Below, piece by piece: positions 44,927-53,900 of a stretch of DNA of 64,000 nucleotides. Numbering within the stretch: the stretch's first letter is position 1; each line of letters begins with the position of its first letter. The notes under the pieces were generated by a model. That model did no database searches. It was given only the letters and a program-made list of their open reading frames with translations, and was not told the origin of the DNA. The DNA lies in NCBI RefSeq assembly GCF_902832845.1, contig NZ_CADFDB010000019.1:1-64000 (forward strand), written 5' to 3'. The position numbers and the translations under genes are program-made. Origin of the DNA: Burkholderia metallica (lineage in GTDB: Bacteria > Pseudomonadota > Gammaproteobacteria > Burkholderiales > Burkholderiaceae).

Positions 44927-46359
44927 GCGCGGGCCTCCTCTGCCAGCGGCAACAGCAGCGTCGCCTCGACGCCGCCCGACGGCAGGTTCCGGATCATCAG
45001 CGAGCCGTCCTGCCGCTGCGCGAGCGTGTCGCACAGCGGCAGCCCGAGGCCGAGCCCGTTTTCGCGTGTCGTGAAGAACGGCTCGAACAGGCGCGGCAGC
45101 GCGTCGTCCGGCACGCCGGGGCCGTTGTCGACGACGCTGAAACGATAGTGCCGGCCCGCGCGGCCGCCGCTGATGCGGATCTCGCCGAACGGCATGCCGG
45201 CCAGCCCGTCGCGCGCATTGCGGATCAGGTTGTGCAGGATCTGCTCGACCGCGACCGGCTCGGCCACCGGCGCGGCGCGCGGCGCCGCGTTGTGCCATTG
45301 CAGCGCGATGCCTTCGCGCGCGAGTTCGTCGCGATGCAGGAACAGCACCGCATTCATCACCGCGTCGGGATCTAGCGCGTGCGCGCGTCCGCCGCCGGCG
45401 GACGTCATCGCGCCGCGCAGCCGGTCGAGGATCGCCGCCGCGCGCTTGGCCTGCGCGACGCTCGACTGCAGCGCGCGGCGCACGCCGTCGCGTTCGGCCG
45501 GCAGGTCGAGCATGCGTTCGGCCGCGCGCGTATGCGCGACGATCGCGGTCAGCGGCTGGTTGAGTTCGTGCGCGATTCCCGCCGCCATCTCGCCAAGCGT
45601 GTCGAGGCGGCCGAAGCGGTCGATCCGCTCGCGCGCATGTTCGCGCCGCCGCGCTTCCCGCAAGCGCCACGCGCCGCGCGCGCCCGCGACGAGCAGCACG
45701 GCCACCGCGTTCCACAGCGCGATCGGCAGCCACGGCAGGTCGGCTAGGGTCAGCGTGCGCGTGGTCGTCAGCACGAAAGCCTGCGGCTGCGCAGGCAGGC
45801 GCTTCTCCACGCGCATCGTCCAGCCGAACGGCGTCGCGGGCGCGGGGCGCTGCAACAGCTCGAACTTGCGGTCACGCAATTGCAGCGTCGCCGACGACAG
45901 CGCATCGGGCCAGTCGCCCGGCTGCAGCAGCCGGCGCGGATCGATCAGCACCGCCCATCCGGTATCGCCGGCGAGCCAGTATCCACCGTCCGCGTCGAAC
46001 GTCAGCGCAAACGCCGCGGCGCCGCCGCGCGCAGGTGCGCCGACGGGCAACGGGCCGCCCGTGCCGAGCCAGCCGGCGCCGCGCCGCCAGTGCGCGAGTG
46101 CGTCGAGCTGCGGCATGCGCGTGCGCAGGCTGTCGAGCATCGTCGACGGCGGCGCGGGCAACGCGGTGGCGCCGAGCGTCTCGAGGATCGCTTCGTGCTG
46201 CGCGGCCTTCTGCGCGAGCAGGCGAATCACGATGCTCGAATTCTGGAAGAAGCGGTCGTGCGCGTCGGCAACGAAGCGCGACGTGACGAACGCGGTGCCG
46301 GTCAGGCTGAGTGCGAGCCACGCGAACAGCACGGCGACGCGGAGAGAAGGTTTCATCAT
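44923..46359 (-). CDS. Sensor histidine kinase (FixL/DctB-like)
   Basis: A 478-residue membrane kinase. A first helix (about 8-30) and a second at about 208-228 bracket a periplasmic sensor domain. The phospho-acceptor is His264 in GIAHELNQPLT, followed by the catalytic domain with N-box (ILHNLIRNARDGL), G1 (VVDNGPGVP) and G2 (ENGLGLGLPL) motifs. This layout matches the 4HB/FixL-like kinases paired with FixJ-type regulators. I use the first of two adjacent ATG codons at 46359. It is the upstream gene of the kinase-regulator pair; the signal is unknown. Confidence 0.92.
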
Positions 46360-46383
46360 CGAGGGCGGAAACGGACGACAGGC

Positions 46384-46410
46384 GAAATGCACGGAATGCA
46401 CGAAATGCGC
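46384..46410. repeat. Three 9-bp tandem repeats
   Basis: GAAATGCAC, GGAATGCAC and GAAATGCGC occur in tandem 25-50 bases upstream of the histidine kinase start. They may be a direct-repeat binding site in its promoter, but nothing links them to a known regulator. Confidence 0.4.
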
Positions 46411-46730
46411 GGCCGACGCACGACATCTCGCGCACGGCACGCCCATCGGCGGCAAGGTTGCGTGCGCAACGACACGATCACGCCGCCGCGCCACGCGGGT
46501 TCCGTCACATTGTCGGCACGACGACGCTGCCCTTGGTCCGATAACACAGCCGACGACTGTCAGCCCCGTCCTAAATCGCGGCCCCGCCCGCGCTTTCCGG
46601 AAAAACATGCCGAAAAACCGCCCAATTTCGGACTGGACCGATGTTCTTGCGATATCGAAGTCGCGACAATGGCTTCACCTGCCGCTCGCTGCCAGGATGC
46701 GCGCGGTTGGGTTTCCATAGTCGATATTTG

Positions 46731-46759
46731 TCCCGCCCATCCCGGCGGGATCTTTTTTT
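46731..46759 (+). terminator. Intrinsic terminator in the leader of the winged-helix gene
   Basis: TCCCGCC (46731-46737) pairs with GGCGGGA (46744-46750) around a 6-base loop and is followed by TCTTTTTTT. It lies 15 bases upstream of the GTG start at 46775 on the same strand, with no plus-strand gene before it. It may be a transcription attenuator for the downstream genes or the end of an unannotated small RNA. Confidence 0.65.
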
Positions 46760-46774
46760 CGAAGGCGTTGCATC

Positions 46775-47614
46775 GTGACCGACGCATCTCCGCTCGCCAT
46801 CGCAATTCTGACGATCGACCATCCGAGCCGCCACGCGTTCGACGATCGCCTGCGCCGCGCCGGCTACGGCTACGACCGTCTGCGCATCGACGACATCCTC
46901 CGGAAATCCGGCTACCGTCCCACCCGCTTCGAATATCTGCCCGATCTGCTGTCCGCGTGCGACGCGCGGCCGTTCGACCTGTTCGTCGTGCAGTGCGAAT
47001 CGGCGTGCTTCCGCACGCTCGAAGCGATCCGCACGCTGCGCGCACGCTTTTCCGATACCGCGCCGATTCTGTCGATCAGCCAGCGCGACGACGAAGCGGC
47101 GCGCGCCGTGTGCTTCGCGGCGGGCGCCAACGAGCACCTGCCCTACGCATCGTCACCCGAGCTGCTCGTCACGAGCGTGTCGACGTGGCTGCGGTGGGCG
47201 CACCACCGGGCCACGCATCACCGGCACTGGCGCGTCGGCCGCTTCGAGTTCGATGCGGCCGAACGCACGATCCGCGTCGCCGGCCGAGAGCACGTGCTGA
47301 CCGAGAAGCACTTCCAGATCGCGACCGCGTTCTTCCTGAACATGGGCCGCGCGCTCGGCCGCGCGCACCTGAGCCAGCTCGTGTGGGGCTCGCTCGTCGC
47401 GACGGCGAGCCGCCGCGTCGACACGCACGTCGCCACGCTGCGCGACCGGCTCGAACTCGACGGCCGGCACGGCGTGCGGCTGATGACGATGTACGGCGTC
47501 GGCTACCGGCTCGTGATGTGCGAACCGGGCGACACCGGAGGGAACGACGAAGCCGACATGGCCGACGAGGCCGACGGGACCGGCACACTGCACGGCATCG
47601 ACGGCCTGCGCTGA
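46775..47614 (+). CDS. OmpR-type winged-helix regulator with degenerate receiver
   Basis: A 279-residue protein. The C-terminal winged helix (about 145-245) is clearly OmpR/PhoB-like: GRFEFDAAERTIRVAGREHV, ALGRAHLSQLVWG, RRVDTHVATLRDRLELDG and GVGYRLVM. The N-terminal part has receiver-fold strands, but the phospho-acceptor position in DLFVVQCES is Gln, not Asp, and the conserved Lys position (HLPYASS) is Tyr, so it cannot be phosphorylated in the usual way. An acidic Asp/Glu/Gly tail follows the DNA-binding domain. The start is GTG at 46775 behind GAAGG. It precedes the hybrid kinase by 102 bases. Confidence 0.88.
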   Translation: MTDASPLAIAILTIDHPSRHAFDDRLRRAGYGYDRLRIDDILRKSGYRPTRFEYLPDLLSACDARPFDLFVVQCESACFRTLEAIRTLRARFSDTAPILSISQRDDEAARAVCFAAGANEHLPYASSPELLVTSVSTWLRWAHHRATHHRHWRVGRFEFDAAERTIRVAGREHVLTEKHFQIATAFFLNMGRALGRAHLSQLVWGSLVATASRRVDTHVATLRDRLELDGRHGVRLMTMYGVGYRLVMCEPGDTGGNDEADMADEADGTGTLHGIDGLR

Positions 47615-47716
47615 ACGCCCGGCCGCGCACGCGCAGGCCCGCGCTGCCGCCGTGCAGCATGGAAACTGGTCCGACTCCATTATCATGGCGGAACCCTGGC
47701 CGACTCCCCGCTCCCG

Positions 47717-50700
47717 ATGGACCACCGCGCCGCACCCGATCGCCCGCAGCCGGCCGCCCGCGCCGCGCCCTCTTCCCGCCCGCCGGTCGGCCGCCGGCAG
47801 CGCGCGCTGCTGTACGGCGGCGGCATCGCCGTCACGATCGCGATCCTGCTCGCCAGCGGCCTAATGCTGTATGCCGTTGCGAAGGAAACCATCCACGAAC
47901 GCTACACCGCGTTCGCCGTGCGCCACTTCCTCGTCCAGTTCGAATTCAAGCTGCGCATGACCGGCATGACCGCGATCGTCACGCACGACGAGGCGTTCCG
48001 CGACACGCGCGCGACCGACCCGGCGCTCGTCGCCGAACTCGATGCCGGGCACGGCCGGCTCGAACTGAAAGGCAGCGACCGCATCCCGTCGATGCTGGTG
48101 CTCGCCGACCTGTCGCCGGCCACGCCGGCAGCGTCGTACGAGCGCGATCTCGCGATGGCGAGCGACCTCACCTATCGCGTCGGCGCGTATCTCGCGAACC
48201 ACGACGCCGACCGCGCCGCCGCGGGTTACGTGTACCGCCCCGATCGCCGCTTCGCGCTGGTGATCCCGGCCCCCGCCGCGGGTTCGCCGGCGGCGGGAGT
48301 GGCCGGCGCGTCGGCGTTGCTCGCGCAGGTCGCGGCCGGCCTCGAACCGCCCGCCGCCGGCCAGTACGTGTGGCTCGCACCCGCTTACGATCCGGTGCAG
48401 CGGCGCGACGTGTTCCGGCTCGTCGGCGCCGCCTATGCGGGCGGCCAGCCGTTCGAGGTGCTCGTGTCGACGCTGCCCGTCGACGTGCTGCGCACGCGCC
48501 TGACCACCGAGTACGCGACCAACGGCGCGATCATCGCCGACGCGCAGGGCAACACGCTGCTGCGCACCGGTGCGGCCGTGAGCGACGCGGCCACGCTCGC
48601 CACGCTGAAGCGCGTCGCCGCCGGCCCCCGCGCGGCGGCCGGCAGCGGCCCGCGCTCCACCTACGCCGAGGGCCTGTTCGCGCTGAGCCAGCCGATCCCC
48701 GATACCGACTGGACGATCGTGCAGGCGTTCACGCTGCGCTCGCTCGTCGCCGCGGTCGGCCTGCAGGCCGGCTGGTACGTCGCGGTGATGGTGGCCGCGC
48801 TCGTGCTCGTGTGGGCGCTGCTGGTGCTGTTCGACCGCCGCGTGCTGATACCCGACGATGCACGCACGCGCCGCGTGGTCGAAAGCGAGAACCTGAACCG
48901 GACGATCGTCGAAGCCGCGCCGTCCGGCATCGCGCTGCTGTCGCTCGCCGACGGCGCGGTGCTGCTGCAGAACGACACGATGCGCGCGTACGACGCACGC
49001 ATCGCCACCGCGCCGTCGCTCGCGGCGCGGCTGCTGGCGCGCTTCGACGCGTCGCCCGGCGCGAGCGCGTGGCAGTCCGACCTGCACGTCACGCTGCCGA
49101 CCGGCGCCGACGAAACCGTCGACCTGCTCGTCAATCTCGTGCGCACCCGCTACCGCGACGCGGACGTCGTGCTGTGCAACTTCTCCGACATCACGTCGCA
49201 GAAGAACATCGAGCGCAAGCTCGACGAGGCGCTGCGCGCGGCCGACGCCGCGAACGACGCGAAATCGGCGTTCCTCGCGACGATGAGCCATGAAATCCGC
49301 ACGCCGCTCAACGCGATCCTCGGCAACCTCGAGCTGATCGGCCGCGAGCCGCTCGCCGACACGCAGCGCGAGCGGCTGCAGACGGTCGAGGGTGCGTCGT
49401 CGGTGCTGCTGAACCTGATCAGCGACATTCTCGACCTGTCGAAGATCGAGGCCGGCCAGATGACGATCGAGGCGATCCCGTTCGATCTCGCGGAAGCGAT
49501 CGAGCAGACCGGCGCGATGTTCGAACCGCTTGCGACGGCGAAGGGGCTGCAGTACGACGTCATCGTCGACGATGCGCTCGCGTCGCGCTACGTCGGCGAT
49601 CCGGTGCGGATCCGGCAGATCGCCGCGAACCTCGTCGGCAACGCGATCAAGTTCACCGACCGTGGCGACGTGACGCTCGAAGTCTATCTGCGCGACGACG
49701 CGGACCCGGCGTCGCCCGTCGTGATCGGCGTGAGCGACACGGGCATCGGCATGACCGACGCGCAGCGCGCGGCGCTGTTCCGGCCGTTCACGCAGGCCGA
49801 TACGTCGATCACGCGCCGCTACGGCGGCACGGGCCTCGGGCTCGCGCTGACCAAGCACCTCACGCAGATGATGGACGGCGCGATCGACGTGAAGAGCGCG
49901 CCCGGCGAAGGCAGCACGTTCGTCGTCACGCTGCCGCTGCGCGCGGCGACCGACGCGGAAATCGCGCGGCACCGCGCCGACACCGCCGACGCGGACGCCA
50001 GCACCGTCGCGGCGCGGCCGGCGCTGGCCGCGCGCGTGCTCGTCGTCGACGATCATCCGGTGAACCGCACGCTGCAGCAGAGCCAGCTCGTCACGCTCGG
50101 CTACGCGGCCGATGCGGCCGACGACGGCGCGTCGGCGCTGCGCCGCTGCGCCGACACGCGCTACGACCTCGTGATGACCGACCTGAACATGCCCGGCATG
50201 GACGGCTACACGCTCGCGCGCGTGCTGCGCGCGCGCTACCCCGACTTGCCGGTGATCGCGATCACCGCGCATGCGAGCGCGGCCGAGCACGCGCGCTGCG
50301 CGGAAGCCGGCATTGTCGCGGTGCTCGTGAAGCCGGTGCTGCTCGACACGATCGACCGCACCGTGCGCCGCTTCGCGAAGGTGGCGGCGGCCAGCCGGCC
50401 CGCGCGAAGCACGCTCGTCGATCTGGCCGAAGGTCCGTTGCCGCCGGACGTGCACCGGTTGTTCGGCGACACGCTCGATCGTTCGCTCGCGGCGATTCGC
50501 GATGCGCTCGCGCGTGGCGACGCGCCCGCGCTGCGGGCGGAGCTGCATTCGCTGCGCGGCGCGTTCGCGACGATCCACGAGCACGCGGTGGCCGATGCGG
50601 TGCGCGACATGCAGGACGCCGTGCAGGCCGGCGATTCGGCCGCGCTCGGGCCGATGGTCGACCGCACCGAGCGCCTCGCGCGCGACACGCTCCGGCGGCG

Positions 50701-50725
50701 CGCGGCGCAAGCCCCACAAGCCTGA
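47717..50725 (+). CDS. Hybrid sensor histidine kinase with receiver and HPt domains (BvgS/EvgS-like)
   Basis: A 1002-residue phosphorelay kinase. Transmembrane helices near residues 30-55 and 353-373 enclose a periplasmic CHASE4-like sensor domain. A PAS-like linker follows. The transmitter has His525 in MSHEIRTPLNAI, N-box NLVGNAIKFTD, G1 DTGIGMTD and G2 GTGLGLALT. The receiver carries Asp822 in MTDLNMPGMDG, and the C-terminal HPt has His944 in LHSLRGAF. The full His-Asp-His chain should pass phosphate to a separate regulator; two NarL-like regulators lie downstream. The gene ends at a terminator just before the TAA1 gene. The start at 47717 lacks a good ribosome-binding site. Confidence 0.93.
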   Translation: MDHRAAPDRPQPAARAAPSSRPPVGRRQRALLYGGGIAVTIAILLASGLMLYAVAKETIHERYTAFAVRHFLVQFEFKLRMTGMTAIVTHDEAFRDTRATDPALVAELDAGHGRLELKGSDRIPSMLVLADLSPATPAASYERDLAMASDLTYRVGAYLANHDADRAAAGYVYRPDRRFALVIPAPAAGSPAAGVAGASALLAQVAAGLEPPAAGQYVWLAPAYDPVQRRDVFRLVGAAYAGGQPFEVLVSTLPVDVLRTRLTTEYATNGAIIADAQGNTLLRTGAAVSDAATLATLKRVAAGPRAAAGSGPRSTYAEGLFALSQPIPDTDWTIVQAFTLRSLVAAVGLQAGWYVAVMVAALVLVWALLVLFDRRVLIPDDARTRRVVESENLNRTIVEAAPSGIALLSLADGAVLLQNDTMRAYDARIATAPSLAARLLARFDASPGASAWQSDLHVTLPTGADETVDLLVNLVRTRYRDADVVLCNFSDITSQKNIERKLDEALRAADAANDAKSAFLATMSHEIRTPLNAILGNLELIGREPLADTQRERLQTVEGASSVLLNLISDILDLSKIEAGQMTIEAIPFDLAEAIEQTGAMFEPLATAKGLQYDVIVDDALASRYVGDPVRIRQIAANLVGNAIKFTDRGDVTLEVYLRDDADPASPVVIGVSDTGIGMTDAQRAALFRPFTQADTSITRRYGGTGLGLALTKHLTQMMDGAIDVKSAPGEGSTFVVTLPLRAATDAEIARHRADTADADASTVAARPALAARVLVVDDHPVNRTLQQSQLVTLGYAADAADDGASALRRCADTRYDLVMTDLNMPGMDGYTLARVLRARYPDLPVIAITAHASAAEHARCAEAGIVAVLVKPVLLDTIDRTVRRFAKVAAASRPARSTLVDLAEGPLPPDVHRLFGDTLDRSLAAIRDALARGDAPALRAELHSLRGAFATIHEHAVADAVRDMQDAVQAGDSAALGPMVDRTERLARDTLRRRAAQAPQA

Positions 50726-50726
50726 A

Positions 50727-50752
50727 ACAGCCGCCGTCCGGCGGCTGTCTTT
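50727..50752 (+). terminator. Intrinsic terminator after the hybrid kinase
   Basis: ACAGCCGCC (50727-50735) pairs with GGCGGCTGT (50740-50748), 4-base loop, followed by CTTTACTT. It starts 2 bases after the kinase stop and separates it from the adhesin gene. Confidence 0.8.
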
Positions 50753-50814
50753 ACTTCCCTCCCTGCTCTCTCCATGGCCGCCCGTCGCGGCGGCCCGTTC
50801 GCGCGTGTGCGCGT

Positions 50815-50830
50815 GTAGGACTCGTCTTAC
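50815..50830. promoter_or_regulatory. Imperfect inverted repeat in the TAA1 promoter
   Basis: GTAGGA-CTCG-TCTTAC (one mismatch between arms) lies 98-113 bases upstream of the TAA1 start. Its arms resemble the two halves of RcsB-type boxes, and two RcsB/NarL-like regulators are encoded downstream of the adhesin, so it is a candidate site for them. This is inference from shape and position. Confidence 0.4.
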
Positions 50831-50927
50831 AAACATCCCTTCCCGAATAGGTTTTGGACGACAGATTCGGACGAGACCGATCCCTACCATTGGCTTACCA
50901 ACCTGACGAACTGAAAGGAGTAGGTCA

Positions 50928-53900
50928 ATGAACAAGACATATCGCAACATCTGGAACACGGCTACCGGCACATGGACGGCCGTGGCCGAAACGGCGCGCT
51001 CGCGCTCGAAGGGGTCGGCGCGCGCGGCGCGCCAGGCCGTGGCAGTGCTCGCGCTGGGCGGCGCATCGATCGGCGGCGCATTCGCGGCTGACGCGTGCAC
51101 GACCGAGGACGGCGTGAGCGGGTCGCTCGATGCGGCCGGGGTATGCAAGGTGACGGCATCGCGCACGATCGGCACGGACGCAATCGGGACGACGGCAACG
51201 CTCACCGACAACTACTTCAAGGTCAACAGCACGAGCGCCAACCTGGCGGCTGCGACGGGTGCCAACGCCGTTGCAATCGGGCAGGCCGTAACATCCAGCG
51301 GTTCCAGTTCGGTTGCGATCGGCTCGGGCACGTCAGCAGACGGGCTTCACTCGATGGCGCTCGGCGCATCTTCGAGCGTGATCGGCGACAGCAACCTGGC
51401 CGTGGGTGACGGAGCAACGGTATCGAGGATGACCTATACGCCGACGAATGCCGTTGCAATCGGCATGGGTGCCCGGGTAACCGACGGCGGCGTGAACGGC
51501 GCCACGGGGTCGATCGCGATCGGTAATGGCGCAGCGGCTGCCGGGTCGGGCTCGATCATGATCGGGACAAGCACGCGCCACTCGGGCTCCGGCGCGACGG
51601 TCGTCGGCGCGAATGCGAGCGCGATGGGTGGCGGCGCAGGCGTTGCGATGGGCGCAAGCAGTTCGGCCGCGGGTAGTGCTTCAGTCGCGATGGGCCCTAA
51701 CGCCACAGCTACCGGCTTGGGCTCGATTGCAATCGGCAATCAGGCCGTGACCGCGAACAACAACGCCGTCGCACTCGGCAATGGCGCCGCCGGGAGCGTC
51801 GTCAACGCCACTGCGATCGGCAGCAATGCCCAGGCAACGGGCACCAACGCGACCGTGCTCGGCCAGAGCTCGTCCGCAAGCGGCCTGTCGGCGGTCGGCA
51901 TCGGCTTCCGGGCCAATGCGCAGGCTGACAACTCGGTCGCGCTCGGCGTGGATTCCGTCGCGAACCGCAACAACACCGTGTCAGTTGGGTCGGCTACGCA
52001 GCAACGTCAGGTCGTCAACGTGGCCGCTGGTACGCAAGCGACGGACGCGGTGAACGTGAGCCAGCTCCAGCCTGCCGTAACCGCACTCGGCGGCGGCGCC
52101 GCCATCAACCCGACAACAGGTGCCGTGACCGGCCCGACGTACACGCTCACCAATGGTGGCACGCAAACGACGGTCGGTGGCGCACTCGGCGCACTCGACA
52201 GCGCGCTCGCGACCGCCAACGGCAACATCGCGCGCAACACGGGCGACATCACGACGATCAACAGCAAGCTGGCCACGGTCGTCACCGACGATTACGTGAA
52301 GGTCGACACGACATCGGGCGCCACGCCCGCACAGGTCAGCACCAGCGCACTCGCAGTCGGTGCAAACGCGCGAGGGACCGGTGACCGTGCAACTGCCGTC
52401 GGCAACAACTCGATCGCGAGCGGCGCGAATAGCTCCGTATTCGGCATGGGTGCAACGGCGTCGGGCGCTGCGAGCACCACCATCGGCGCATACGCGTCGG
52501 CTACCGGCTATCACGCGTCGGCACTTGGCGTGGGCGCGATCGCGTCGGGATCGGAATCAGTTGCCATCGGCACCAGTTCGAATGCCGATCGTGACAACAG
52601 TGTGTCGGTCGGTTCTTCGACACTGCAACGCCAGATCACCAACATGGCTGCCGGTACGCAGGGCACCGACGCCGTAAACGTGTCGCAGCTTTCGCCCGTC
52701 GTCGCTGCGCTCGGCGGCGGCGCAACGATCGATTCGAGCACGGGCACCGTCACGGGCCCGACGTACACGCTTACCAACGGCGGTGCACAAACGACGGTCG
52801 GCGGCGCACTCGGTGCGCTCGACGGCGCACTCACGACCGCCAACGGCAATATCGCGCGCAACACGGGCGACATCACGACGATCAACACCAAGCTCGACGG
52901 CCTGTCGAACGGCACGGTCGGCCTCGTCCAGCAAGCAGCTGCCGGCGATGACCTGACGGTCGGCGCGCACACCGACGGCGCAGCGGTCGACTTCACCGGC
53001 ACGGCCGGCGCTCGCAAGCTGACCGGCGTCGACGCCGGCGCGGTCTCGGTGTCGAGCAAGGATGCGGTGAACGGCTCGCAACTGCACGGCGTTGCGGATA
53101 GCGTCGCATCGGCCATCGGCGGCGGCTCCGTCGTGAACACTGACGGTTCGATCTCGGCGCCGAGCTTCACTCTCGGCGACGGCACCGGCGGTTCGACCAC
53201 GGTCCGCTCGGTCGGCGGCGCGGTCGCCAACCTTGACGGTCGCGTCACGACGAACGAAGGCGACATTGCGTCGCTGGCCGATCAGATCGGCAGCGGCACG
53301 GTCGGGCTCGTCCAGCAAGCCAGCGCGGGCGCAGATATCACCGTCGGCGCGAACACCGATGGCGCAGCGGTCGACTTCACCGGCACGGCCGGCGCTCGCA
53401 AGCTGACCGGCGTCGACGCCGGCGCGGTCTCGGTGTCGAGCAAGGATGCGGTGAACGGCTCGCAACTGCACGGCGTTGCGGATAGCGTCGCATCGGCCAT
53501 CGGCGGCGGCTCCGTCGTGAACACTGACGGTTCGATCTCGGCGCCGAGCTTCACTCTCGGCGACGGCACCGGCGGTTCGACCACGGTCCGCTCGGTCGGC
53601 GGCGCGGTCGCCAACCTTGACGGTCGCGTCACGACGAACGAAGGCGACATCGCATCGCTGGCCGATCAGATCGGCAGCGGCACGGTCGGCCTCGTCCAGC
53701 AAGCCAGCGCAGGCGCGGACATCACCGTCGGCGCGAACACCGACGGCGCAGCCGTCGACTTCACCGGCACGGCCGGCGCACGCAAGCTGACTGGGGTCGA
53801 CGCAGGCACGATCTCGGCGTCGAGCACCGACGCAGTGAACGGCTCGCAGTTGCACGGCGTGGCCGACAGCGTCGCATCGGCGATCGGTGGGGGTTCCGTC

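Noticed and set aside
47861-51211. 1116-codon minus-strand frame opposite the hybrid kinase
   Set aside because: No family pattern; the plus-strand frame has all His kinase, receiver and HPt motifs.
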